Assembly (NCBI GenBank): GCA_017541465.1
Contig: JAFXYZ010000009.1
Span: forward strand, 1 to 64,000
DNA: 64,000 bases
From: a bacterium
GTDB taxonomy: Bacteria; Cyanobacteriota; Vampirovibrionia; Gastranaerophilales; Gastranaerophilaceae
Reading direction: 5' to 3'
This document shows, in pieces, positions 35,942 to 44,231 of this stretch. Both the position numbers and the translations under genes were made by a program. The notes under the pieces are model-generated. The model was not told the origin of the DNA and made no database searches. It saw only the letters and a program-made list of their open reading frames with translations. Numbering within the stretch: the first letter of the stretch is position 1; every line of letters begins with the position of its first letter.

Positions 35942-37195
35942 ATGAAGATTTTGCTCATCAATATGTATTTTTCGGATAAGTACCCGACAGGGGTAAACCC
36001 CATTGTTTTTGGTACTTACAGAACCCTGAGAGAAAAAGGCGAAGAGGTTTTTGTTTATGCCCACGATGTTAAGCCCTATATTGATGAAGACTATCCCTAT
36101 ACAAAATTTTTCCCTAAATCAACCTTCATCTGGGATGTTGAACAGACGAAAGAGAATAAAAAAATTTATTTAAGAAATATGGTTTATAACTCTGAAGCCG
36201 AAAAGAATTTAGGGGAAATGCTTGACGAAATAAAACCTGATTTAGTCCATATCCATACTGCCTGGAATATGAGTTTTTCGATTTTAAAACCGATAAAAAA
36301 GAGAAAAATTCCGGTTATTTTCACTGTCCACGACATTCAGATTTTTTGTCCGACAATCTTTTCAATAGGCTTAAACTACTGCAGCGATTGCAGGGGCTAT
36401 AATACCCTGCCCTGCCTTTTCAAAAAATGTAAAGGTACTTATCTTAAAAGCGCCTTTTATTCAATAAAATCCTTCACCGAAAGAGTTTTGGGCTCACAAA
36501 GAGATATTGATTTATATATTGCAGTGAGCGAAGCAACTAAACAGTATATGACTAAATCGGGAATAAAAGAGAGCAAAATCAGGGTACTTCCGAATTTTGC
36601 AAATAACGAAATGGTAAAATCCGCCGAAAACTATGAACCCAAGTATGGTGATTTCTTCTTTTACGCCGGGGGCGCAGGGAAAATAAAAGGGATAGAAACC
36701 CTCTTAGAAGCAATAAAACAACTCCCGAAAGACATCTGTTTTCATATTGCAGGGGGCGGAGACTACGAAAGAATAACGGAATTTATCAAAAACAATAATC
36801 TTCAAAACGTCAGAATTTCAGGACCTTTGACAAGAGAGCAGATGGAAGAAGAATATAAAAACTGCCTTTGTGTGCTTATGCCGTCTGAGTGCTTTGAAAC
36901 AATGGGAATGATAAATGTTGAAGGCGCAATTTTCTCTAAACCTTCAATTTCATCAAACATCGGAGGGCTCAGCGATGTCGTGGAAAATGAAAAAACAGGA
37001 CTTCTTTTTGAGCCTGCAAATTCTGAACAATTAAAAGAGTGTGTTTTAAGATATTGGAAAAACAAAGATTTAGCTGTTGAACACGGAAAGCAAGCAAGAG
37101 AGAAGGTTTTGAAGGTATACAGAGAGGACTTGTATTTTGAAAAACTTCTTGAAATTTATAAGGAAGTTATAAATACAAAAAGAGGTAAGAAATAG
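35942..37195 (+). CDS. Family 4 glycosyltransferase
   Basis: GT-B enzyme with an N-terminal acceptor domain (MKILLINMYFSDKYPTGVNPIVFGTYRTL; IHTAWNMSFSIL; FTVHDIQIFCPT, a Cys-rich CSDCRGY insert), and a C-terminal nucleotide-sugar domain (FYAGGAGKIKGIETLLEAI; GPLTREQMEEEYKNC; PSECFETMGMINVEGAIFSKP, the EX7E region; GGLSDVVENEKTGLLFEP). Start codon is immediately after the preceding stop. It closes the collinear run; the heptose genes follow on the other strand. Confidence 0.92.
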   Translation: MKILLINMYFSDKYPTGVNPIVFGTYRTLREKGEEVFVYAHDVKPYIDEDYPYTKFFPKSTFIWDVEQTKENKKIYLRNMVYNSEAEKNLGEMLDEIKPDLVHIHTAWNMSFSILKPIKKRKIPVIFTVHDIQIFCPTIFSIGLNYCSDCRGYNTLPCLFKKCKGTYLKSAFYSIKSFTERVLGSQRDIDLYIAVSEATKQYMTKSGIKESKIRVLPNFANNEMVKSAENYEPKYGDFFFYAGGAGKIKGIETLLEAIKQLPKDICFHIAGGGDYERITEFIKNNNLQNVRISGPLTREQMEEEYKNCLCVLMPSECFETMGMINVEGAIFSKPSISSNIGGLSDVVENEKTGLLFEPANSEQLKECVLRYWKNKDLAVEHGKQAREKVLKVYREDLYFEKLLEIYKEVINTKRGKK

Positions 37196-37210
37196 AAGTT
37201 ATATTTAACT

Positions 37211-38233
37211 CTATTTTACTACCCAGCTCTCAGCCCCGAGGTTAGTGAAACGAAAACGGCGAAACTCTCCGCCGAGTTTCAGAAGCTCCTTCGTAACATT
37301 ATATCTTGTATTATTCGGGCAATAGAACATAAAGAACCCGCCACCGCCTGCACCAGAAATTTTCCCTCCCGTTGCACCTGCGTTGATTGCTGTTTCATAA
37401 ATATTATCTATGACAGGATTTGAGATAGATGAGGACATCTGTTTCTTATATTTCCAGCCGTCATTTAAGAGATTGCCCATTTCATAGAGTTTTCCCGTCA
37501 AAAGCGCCTCTTTCATATCATAAGAATACTGTTTTATTTTGTGCATAGCCTCAATGGCTTTTTCGTTTTTGTTCTTCGCATTCTCTGCCTGACTTTTGAT
37601 GATTTCGGCTGACAGTCTGCTTGTTCCCGTGTAATAGAGAAGAATATTGAGTTCAAGCTCGTTCATATACTCTTTTTTTATTCTGAGAGGATTAACAAGC
37701 ACTTTATCCCCTTTAAATTCCATAAAATTGAACCCGCCAAAGGCTGCAGCATACTGGTCTTGTCTGCCCCCTGCCATTGTCAGGTCTTCTCTTTCAATAC
37801 TCCAGGCCAAATTCGCCATATCATATTCACCCAAAGGCAAATTCAGCCATTCCTGGAAGGCTTTTACTATCGCAACAACAAGCGTTGATGATGAACCAAG
37901 ACCGCTTCCTGCAGGTGCATCCACATAAGTTGTCAGGGTAAAGCCGAGAGGTTTTTTAACAAAATCTTTTACTATTCTGTTATAAACACCCTTTAATAAA
38001 TCGAATTTTCCGTCAATTTCGAGTTCGTTTTTTGAATCAAAAACACCTTTTTCCTCTCTGTCGGCGCAGTAAAATTCGATTTTGCCGTCGTCTCTCGGTT
38101 CAATAGTGGCATAAGCATACATTGTTATGCAGGCATTTAAGATACAGCCGCCATATACATCGCAATAAGGACTTACATCCGTTCCTCCGCCCGCTAAACC
38201 GATTCTTAAAGGTGCTTTTGCTCTGACTATCAT
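37211..38233 (-). CDS. hddA: D-glycero-D-manno-heptose 7-phosphate kinase (GHMP kinase, HddA-like)
   Basis: GHMP-family kinase phosphorylating D-glycero-alpha-D-manno-heptose 7-phosphate at C1. It begins MIVRAKAPLRIGLAGGGTDVSPYCD, has the ATP loop PAGSGLGSSSTLVVAIVKAF, and the C-terminal AGATGGKISGAGGGGFFMF motif 3. The 340 aa and the neighbouring gmhA and gmhB-hddC genes fix the pathway. Third gene of the minus-strand heptose operon, 1 nt from gmhA. Its product feeds GDP-heptose for a capsule- or S-layer-type glycan. Confidence 0.92.
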   Translation of the reverse strand: MIVRAKAPLRIGLAGGGTDVSPYCDVYGGCILNACITMYAYATIEPRDDGKIEFYCADREEKGVFDSKNELEIDGKFDLLKGVYNRIVKDFVKKPLGFTLTTYVDAPAGSGLGSSSTLVVAIVKAFQEWLNLPLGEYDMANLAWSIEREDLTMAGGRQDQYAAAFGGFNFMEFKGDKVLVNPLRIKKEYMNELELNILLYYTGTSRLSAEIIKSQAENAKNKNEKAIEAMHKIKQYSYDMKEALLTGKLYEMGNLLNDGWKYKKQMSSSISNPVIDNIYETAINAGATGGKISGAGGGGFFMFYCPNNTRYNVTKELLKLGGEFRRFRFTNLGAESWVVK

Positions 38234-38234
38234 T

Positions 38235-38828
38235 TTATTTTACTCCTTTAAACATCTCTTCTTCAACCAGCGCACAGATAATATGCCCGAGCATAATGTG
38301 TGATTCCTGTATTGTCGGGGTTGAAGAAGAGGGAACATGGATAATATAATCGCAGTATTTATCCATTTCACACTGTTTTTCGCCGACCAAACCGACTGTT
38401 ATTACCCCTTTTTTCTTCGCTTCTTCAAGCGCAAGAACAATATTTTTTGAGTTTCCGGAGGTTGAAATACCTATAAAAACGTCGCCCTCTTTTGCATTCG
38501 CCTGGATTTGTCTTGAAAATGACTTTTCGTAGCCGTAATCATTCCCTATAGCCGTCAGAATTGAGGTGTCCGTAGAGAGCGCAAAAGCAGTTAAACCGGG
38601 GCGGTCAAAGAAAAATTTTGAAACAAGCTCACCCGCAATATGCTGGGCATCACCTGCCGAGCCGCCGTTTCCCGCCGTCAGAACTTTTCTGTCCTTTTTA
38701 TATGCATCAACTATTTTGTCCGCAATATTTTTTATTACGGATAAAATTTTTTCATCATTTAAAATTTTTGTTTTTGTATCGATTGAGTCCTGAATGTATT
38801 TTTTTATATCCATTTTAGTTGTCTCCAA
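38235..38828 (-). CDS. gmhA: Sedoheptulose-7-phosphate isomerase (GmhA)
   Basis: SIS-domain isomerase converting sedoheptulose 7-phosphate to heptose 7-phosphate. The signature AGNGGSAGDAQHIAGELVSKFFFDRPGL and the SIS loop GISTSGNSKNI are complete, and the conserved QESHIMLGHIICALVE zinc/catalytic helix is near the C-terminus. The 197 aa are typical. It overlaps the upstream fusion gene by 14 bp. Confidence 0.95.
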   Translation of the reverse strand: METTKMDIKKYIQDSIDTKTKILNDEKILSVIKNIADKIVDAYKKDRKVLTAGNGGSAGDAQHIAGELVSKFFFDRPGLTAFALSTDTSILTAIGNDYGYEKSFSRQIQANAKEGDVFIGISTSGNSKNIVLALEEAKKKGVITVGLVGEKQCEMDKYCDYIIHVPSSSTPTIQESHIMLGHIICALVEEEMFKGVK

Positions 38829-39984
38829 GAATAATACATTTTAAATACGGCAGTTTAATATTATCGATTTTTTGGTTATCCCCGAGCATAACCGAAGTTT
38901 TCAGATCAATTCTGAGTTTTTCGCACGCCGTCAAAATCATTCCGGGGTTTGGCTTCCTTAAAATTGTATCATAAGAAAATTCTTTTATAACCCCCTCTTT
39001 ATGATAGGGGCAAAACTCAATATCCGAAAAGGTTATCCCCTTTGAAGAATAAAATTCCTTTATTCCTTCAAACCCCTCTTTCATCTGCTCAGAATTAAAC
39101 TTATTTTTTGCTATCCCTGCCTGGTTTGTAACCATAACGATATGGTAATCTTTTTCAGCATATGATTTAACAATATCAACGGTCGAAGGAATTATTTTAA
39201 AATTTTTCCCGTGAGGGTACTCGGTATTTTCAATTATTGTTCCGTCTTTATCCACAAACAGGGCGGGCTTTGATTTTTTCTCTGTCCAATCGGGAATTAA
39301 ATCCTGAGCCCTGTAGTAGTCCTCAGGGATTCCTATATCAATAAAACAACCGCCTAAAGGAAGAGCGAATAATTGTTTATTTTTTAAGAGCTCGGGGAAA
39401 ATTTGGGTTTCAAGAGAAATAAAGTCACCTTTAAAATTGTCCTTAAAAGGCTTCAGGGCTTGTTTTCTGATATAGTATATTCCCCCGTTTATGTAGCCAT
39501 CGATTCTGTCTTCGGGAAGTTTTCCTTTTTCCGTAAAAGATTTTATTTTGAAATTATCATCAATTTCAACAAAGCCGTACCTTTCAATGTTGTTTGTATA
39601 GCGAAGGGCAAGGGATACAGGCTTATCAGAGCCAAAATCCTCGAGAAGAGAATAATCAATATCAAAAAAAGTATCCCCGTTTATTACAAAAAAATCATCA
39701 GAGAGTTTATCAAAAGCATTGAGAATTGCTCCGCCCGTACCAAGAGCGGTTTCTTCTTTTACAAAAACGGCATTTTTGAGGTTTTTGAAATAATTTTCTA
39801 TGCACTCAGACTTATACCCCGTCAAAAACACGAAACTGTCAAAGCCCTGCTGTCTGAGAGTTTTGATTATATAATCGAGAAACGGAAGATTTTTTATCGG
39901 TGCCATCGGTTTTGGTACATCAGACACAACGTGAGATAACCTTGTTCCGAAACCGCCCGATAAAATTACTGCCTGTCTTTTCAT
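38815..39984 (-). CDS. Fusion of heptose-1-phosphate guanylyltransferase (HddC) and heptose bisphosphatase (GmhB)
   Basis: Two enzymes in one 389-aa chain. Residues 1-232 form a nucleotidyltransferase domain (MKRQAVILSGGFGTRLSHVVSDVPKPMAPI) like HddC, which makes GDP-D-glycero-alpha-D-manno-heptose. Residues ~240-389 form a HAD phosphatase (FVDKDGTIIENTEYPHG; VTNQAGIAKNKF; CPYHKEG; KPNPGMI; MLGDNQKIDNI) like GmhB. It is first of the three-gene operon, which covers the whole pathway from sedoheptulose 7-phosphate. Nucleotide is inferred to be GTP from pathway context. Confidence 0.9.
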   Translation of the reverse strand: MKRQAVILSGGFGTRLSHVVSDVPKPMAPIKNLPFLDYIIKTLRQQGFDSFVFLTGYKSECIENYFKNLKNAVFVKEETALGTGGAILNAFDKLSDDFFVINGDTFFDIDYSLLEDFGSDKPVSLALRYTNNIERYGFVEIDDNFKIKSFTEKGKLPEDRIDGYINGGIYYIRKQALKPFKDNFKGDFISLETQIFPELLKNKQLFALPLGGCFIDIGIPEDYYRAQDLIPDWTEKKSKPALFVDKDGTIIENTEYPHGKNFKIIPSTVDIVKSYAEKDYHIVMVTNQAGIAKNKFNSEQMKEGFEGIKEFYSSKGITFSDIEFCPYHKEGVIKEFSYDTILRKPNPGMILTACEKLRIDLKTSVMLGDNQKIDNIKLPYLKCIILGDN

Positions 39985-40045
39985 TATTTTGTAACTCCTG
40001 TCTGATAAAACAAGTTTATCACAAAATAATTAAAATTAATTTTTA

Positions 40046-40054
40046 TGGTATAAT
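40046..40054 (+). promoter_or_regulatory. Extended -10 promoter 7 nt upstream of wecB
   Basis: TG-G-TATAAT (TATAAT at 40049-40054) followed by 7 nt before ATG 40062 and no ribosome site; predicts a leaderless message. Confidence 0.6.
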
Positions 40055-40061
40055 CTGATTT

Positions 40062-41183
40062 ATGAAGAACATCGCATTTATTTTTGGAACAAGACCTGAA
40101 ATAATAAAGCTTGCGCCTGTGATACTTGAACTCAGGAAGTATAGCGATAATTATAATGTCATCATTATAAACACAGAGCAGCAAAAAGAACTATCTAACC
40201 AGACACTTTCATATTTCGGATTAAAAGCGGATTATAACCTTGACTGTATGAGAGAAAACCAGTCACTTTGCTCTGTTCAGGCAAGAATTTTAAATTCTCT
40301 CGAGAAGGTTTTCTCAGAGAAAAAGATTGACGCAACAATCGTTCAGGGGGACACAATAACCGTTCTTTCTGGCGCACTGACGAGTTTTTATCATAAAATT
40401 CCTGTTTTCCATGTGGAAGCAGGACTTCGCTCATACAATATGTTTGAACCCTTTCCTGAAGAGATTATGCGCCAGATGACTTCAAGAGTTGCCGATTTGC
40501 ATTTTGCCCCGACAAAACAAAATGAAGAAGCACTTTTAAAAGAAAATGTTGATAAAGACAAAATTCATATTGTCGGAAACACAGTTATTGACGCTCTTTT
40601 CTGCCTGTCAGATGAGGTTATGAACAAGGCTGAACAATTCTTCAGAGAAAAAGACATTGAAATCAACGACAAACTTGTTCTTATAACCGCCCACAGAAGA
40701 GAAAACCACGGAGAGCGAATAGACAGAATAATTGAGGCAATTTTATATCTGGCAAATAAATTTAGCGACCACACTTTTATCCTTCCCGTTCACCCGAACC
40801 CGAATGTTCACGATAAAATTCATAATCGTTTGGGCGGTTTAAAAAATATTAAACTGTTACCCCCTCTCGATTACCCTTATTTAGTTTATTTAATGAAGAA
40901 GGCAAAATTAATTCTCACCGATTCAGGGGGAATACAGGAGGAAGCTCCCTCTTTTGCATGCCCCGTACTTGTTATGAGGTATGAAACAGAGAGAAAAGAG
41001 GGTATTGAAGCAGGTGTTTCAAAACTTGTCGGAGCTGATTATGATAAAATCCTCAAGGAAAGCGAAAAAATATTGTCGCTTTCAAAAGAAGAGACCAGAT
41101 TAAAAGCCCAAAATCCTTACGGTGACGGACAAACATCAAGAAAAATCGAAAGCATCATAAGAAAATATTTTACCGAAAAGTAA
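40062..41183 (+). CDS. wecB: UDP-N-acetylglucosamine 2-epimerase (non-hydrolysing)
   Basis: Interconverts UDP-GlcNAc and UDP-ManNAc. The family motifs are complete: FIFGTRPEIIKLAPVI, VQGDTITVLSGALTSFYHKIPVFHVEAGLRSYN, EPFPEEIMRQMTSRVADLHFAPT, ITAHRREN, and TDSGGIQEEAPSFACPVLVMRYETERKEG. Its 373 aa are normal. It is transcribed divergently from the heptose operon. It supplies ManNAc or, with a dehydrogenase not found here, ManNAcA for the glycan. Confidence 0.95.
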   Translation: MKNIAFIFGTRPEIIKLAPVILELRKYSDNYNVIIINTEQQKELSNQTLSYFGLKADYNLDCMRENQSLCSVQARILNSLEKVFSEKKIDATIVQGDTITVLSGALTSFYHKIPVFHVEAGLRSYNMFEPFPEEIMRQMTSRVADLHFAPTKQNEEALLKENVDKDKIHIVGNTVIDALFCLSDEVMNKAEQFFREKDIEINDKLVLITAHRRENHGERIDRIIEAILYLANKFSDHTFILPVHPNPNVHDKIHNRLGGLKNIKLLPPLDYPYLVYLMKKAKLILTDSGGIQEEAPSFACPVLVMRYETERKEGIEAGVSKLVGADYDKILKESEKILSLSKEETRLKAQNPYGDGQTSRKIESIIRKYFTEK

Positions 41184-41265
41184 TAAAAATCTTAAAAAGG
41201 GCAAAATATTTCATGTTTGAATTATAATAGAGATGAAAATTCAAAATTTAAGGAGCAATTATAAA

Positions 41266-42630
41266 ATGCAGCAAGAGGATATTATAATCTGTAATCAGGA
41301 TACAGAGGAAGAAGAAGAACTGACTATTAATTTAAAGAAAATATGGGCAAGTATTGTAAACAGAAAAGATATTCTGGTAAAAATTTTCGGCTATGTTTTA
41401 TTATTCTTCATTCTTTTAACCTTTATCATACCAAAGAAATACACCGTTATTTCGGATATATATATCAATAAATCGAACAATTCAAATTTGGTGGAGTTTA
41501 ACCCTTACGTACTCAACGAAGCGGCATCGGGCTCACTGTTTTCAATGGGTGTTGATAAAGCCATTAACAACGAAATTGAGTTAATGAAATCAGAAATGGT
41601 TCTTGATAAAGTTATCAGGGAAAACAACATAAGAATCGGTAAAAAATTCGGCATAATCCCTATGAAAAGGACAGGCGAATACCTGACCGCAAAAGAATTT
41701 TACGGCAAAGGAAAAGTTTTAAGACTTGAAAATGTCAAAAATACAAACGTAATTTCAATAAGATTTAAAGCCAGAAAACCTGAAGTTGCATACGGAGTTG
41801 TTAATTCACTGATTAATAATTATATTGAGCTTCATAAAGAACTAAACAGTGAAAAATCAAAATTCGATAAAGAATTACTTAAATCCCAGTATGAAAAAGC
41901 AAAAGAAGCACTTGAACTCAAACTTCAAAATGCAAACGGACTTCCGACACAGGCAGGCGGTAATATTACAACTCTGTCAGCAATGAGTGCATATTCCACT
42001 ACTGCAAATAAAGCTATCAATGCCTTTAAAGGGCAATATATGAAAGGTCAACGCACTCAGGCAGAGGTCAGCGAGGAAATACAAAAACTCACTCAGCTTG
42101 CAACGAAACTCGAATGGGCAGAGCTCGTTGATCAGATGTCTGATTCTTCAAAAGTCCTTGTATTAACTGCACCAAGACAATTAAGACCGTTTGAAAATTC
42201 TTCGCCCAATTTAAAGTTAAATATAATTATAGGTATTATTTTCGGACTTATTGCAGATTTAATAGCTTTGATTTATCTTGAATTAACGGATAAAAAGCTG
42301 GCATATTCAACTCTCAGCAACAATATAGTTTACAGCGCAGAAAAAGATTTTGACGGTTTAAAATCGGAAATACTCTGTTTCTCGCCAAAGAAGATACTGC
42401 TTGTATCTCTTGCAAAACTGTCAGATGAATTTTTAGGCAAAATAAAAGAAATTAAAAATGCCGAAGTTATTTATGCTGATTTATCAAGCGATTTTGTTGA
42501 TAAATTATCCCAGGCAGATGAAATTATGCTTATTTCAAAAATCGGTGAAACAAATACTGATGTTTATAAGAAAATTTCAAACATTATCAAAAAGCAGAAA
42601 AAGACTTTATTATATGATGTTTTACTATAA
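41266..42630 (+). CDS. Wzz-like chain-length determinant with degenerate kinase-like tail
   Basis: Polysaccharide co-polymerase controlling glycan length. TM1 (~residues 38-58), a periplasmic coil with PKKYTVISDIYIN, and TM2 (~325-345, preceded by TAPRQLRPFENSSPN) form the standard architecture. The following ~110 residues are cytoplasmic and resemble a bacterial tyrosine kinase fold (KKILLVSLAKLSD; ADEIMLISKIGETNTDVYKK) but lack a Walker A motif and a C-terminal tyrosine cluster. ATG 41266 has AAGGAG upstream and is preferred to 41233, which lies only 4 nt after a TATAAT. Confidence 0.85.
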   Translation: MQQEDIIICNQDTEEEEELTINLKKIWASIVNRKDILVKIFGYVLLFFILLTFIIPKKYTVISDIYINKSNNSNLVEFNPYVLNEAASGSLFSMGVDKAINNEIELMKSEMVLDKVIRENNIRIGKKFGIIPMKRTGEYLTAKEFYGKGKVLRLENVKNTNVISIRFKARKPEVAYGVVNSLINNYIELHKELNSEKSKFDKELLKSQYEKAKEALELKLQNANGLPTQAGGNITTLSAMSAYSTTANKAINAFKGQYMKGQRTQAEVSEEIQKLTQLATKLEWAELVDQMSDSSKVLVLTAPRQLRPFENSSPNLKLNIIIGIIFGLIADLIALIYLELTDKKLAYSTLSNNIVYSAEKDFDGLKSEILCFSPKKILLVSLAKLSDEFLGKIKEIKNAEVIYADLSSDFVDKLSQADEIMLISKIGETNTDVYKKISNIIKKQKKTLLYDVLL

Positions 42631-42646
42631 CAAAATACAATAATAC

Positions 42647-42679
42647 AAAAAGCCGTAATCATCAGATTACGGCTTTTTT
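42647..42679. terminator. Intrinsic terminator of the Wzz gene
   Basis: AAAAAGCCGTAATC-atca-GATTACGGCTTTTTT, between the Wzz-like gene and tRNA-Glu. Confidence 0.9.
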
Positions 42680-42688
42680 AGTGAAAAC

Positions 42689-42760
42689 CGGCGGTAACGG
42701 GATTTGAACCCGTGTCAACAGAATGAGAATCTGCTATCCTGACCCCTAGACGATACCGCT
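42689..42760 (-). tRNA. tRNA-Glu (CTC anticodon)
   Basis: Cloverleaf on the minus strand: acceptor positions 2-7 pair (GCGGTA / TACCGC), anticodon stem GCAGA/TCTGT with loop TTCTCAT (anticodon CTC), T arm ACGGG-TTCAAAT-CCCGT, discriminator G. Position 1 is A opposite C72, so the terminal acceptor pair is a mismatch. CCA is not encoded. Opposite in strand to its neighbours. Confidence 0.88.
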
Positions 42761-42858
42761 TTGGTTCAAAGAAAAATATTTATTTATAAGAATATTATAC
42801 ACACTAATTATTTTTTTCAATAGTTTTTTGTTAAAAATGTAAATTCTACACTCCAATA

Positions 42859-42888
42859 TTGCACTACTACATAAATATGTTGTATAAT
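42859..42888 (+). promoter_or_regulatory. Promoter of the beta-lactamase-like gene
   Basis: TTGCAC (42859-42864), 18-nt spacer, TATAAT (42883-42888); a GAGGGA ribosome site precedes the TTG start at 42920. Confidence 0.6.
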
Positions 42889-42919
42889 TTTTATAAATGA
42901 GGGATGTGAGGGATAATTT

Positions 42920-44149
42920 TTGGCTACTCCAAAATATAATAAAAACTACAACAGTATCTACGGTTCACAAAGCAATGTAAATCCTTTCAATGCTTATATT
43001 GAGCCCGAATACGAGTTTCTTCCGAGAAAAGAAAACAACTTTGAATCGGATTCAAAACCGCTCAACTTAGAACCTCAGGTCATTTTTCCTTATCAGCTTC
43101 AGAAGAAAAAGAAGAAGAAAGTTTCAAAAGTTAAGGTAAAGAAAATCTTATCTTTTATTGTTTCTCTGTTTTTAATTTTCTTTGTTTTTCCTTCTGTTAC
43201 AAAGAATTTCATCATTCCTCTGTTCAAAAAGCCTGTTAAACTGGCAAGAGTTGATTACTATAGAGTTATGTACCCCAGCCGCCAGTATTTATACAACGAT
43301 ATTTTTATGAACCGTCATTTTCTGAGAGCGGCAAACGTAACCTCACCCCTGATGAAGAGGATGAAGGAAAGACAGGAAATGATTTCCCTCAAGCTGGGTT
43401 TATTGACTTTAATGAAGAACTACCCTCAGCTTCAGCCCAGTATCTATGTCTGGGACTACAGAACAGGCAATTATATTGACATTAATTCAACAAAAAGATT
43501 TCCCGCAGCCAGCATAATCAAAATTCCCGTTCTTCTTGATATGTTCAGAAATATTGAGCTTGGCGAAGTCGGTATAAAAGATGAAGTTGAAATAACCGAC
43601 TATTACAGAGCGGAGGGTTCAGGCTCCATCAAACATGCTCCTGCCCACAAGAGTTTTACACTTGATGAACTTGCGGAAGCGATGATAACAATATCCGACA
43701 ACTCCGCAACAAATATGATTATGGCGCAAATCGGGGGCATGCCTGCCGTAAACAGAGCGATAAAGGAATGGGGGTTATCAAACACTTATATCGAAAACTG
43801 GCTTCCCGATTTAGGTGGCACAAACAAAACCACCACAAAAGACCTTGGAATTATGCTCTATAACATAGATAACCCTGACTTTTTAAATCTCCAGTCAAGA
43901 GAAAAAGTTATGGAATATATGACGGATGTAAAAAATAACAGGCTAATTGCTGCAGGCTTGCCTCCTGAGGCAATGTTTGCTCACAAAACAGGTGATATAG
44001 GCTCAACTCTCGGGGATGCAGGCATTGTCTATGGCCCGAATGAAAAGAAATATATCGTTGCAATAATTGTAAATCGTCCTTATAACTCTCAGCAGGGTAA
44101 AGATTTTATCGTTCATGCTTCAAGAATGATTTATAATTCAATTTATTAA
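42920..44149 (+). CDS. Membrane-anchored class A beta-lactamase-like serine hydrolase
   Basis: A 409-aa serine hydrolase of the penicillin-binding fold. A cytoplasmic, Lys-rich N-terminus (~1-75; KKKKKVSKVKVKK) leads to one membrane helix (~78-98), then the extracytoplasmic domain. The catalytic motifs are present: SxxK as SIIK, SDN as SDN (ITISDNSATN), and KTG as HKTGDIGST. The omega-loop carries E in IENWLPDL, but the usual Asn of ExxLN is Pro, which would affect deacylation. It may be a beta-lactamase or a wall-modifying enzyme; resistance is not established. TTG start supported by GAGGGA. Confidence 0.85.
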   Translation: MATPKYNKNYNSIYGSQSNVNPFNAYIEPEYEFLPRKENNFESDSKPLNLEPQVIFPYQLQKKKKKKVSKVKVKKILSFIVSLFLIFFVFPSVTKNFIIPLFKKPVKLARVDYYRVMYPSRQYLYNDIFMNRHFLRAANVTSPLMKRMKERQEMISLKLGLLTLMKNYPQLQPSIYVWDYRTGNYIDINSTKRFPAASIIKIPVLLDMFRNIELGEVGIKDEVEITDYYRAEGSGSIKHAPAHKSFTLDELAEAMITISDNSATNMIMAQIGGMPAVNRAIKEWGLSNTYIENWLPDLGGTNKTTTKDLGIMLYNIDNPDFLNLQSREKVMEYMTDVKNNRLIAAGLPPEAMFAHKTGDIGSTLGDAGIVYGPNEKKYIVAIIVNRPYNSQQGKDFIVHASRMIYNSIY

Positions 44150-44231
44150 TTGTAACTTTTACCTTAATTATTTTATATCGCGGGCAAAATTTTCTTTGTT
44201 TGTTTTATAATAAATCTGGAAGTAAGTGCAA

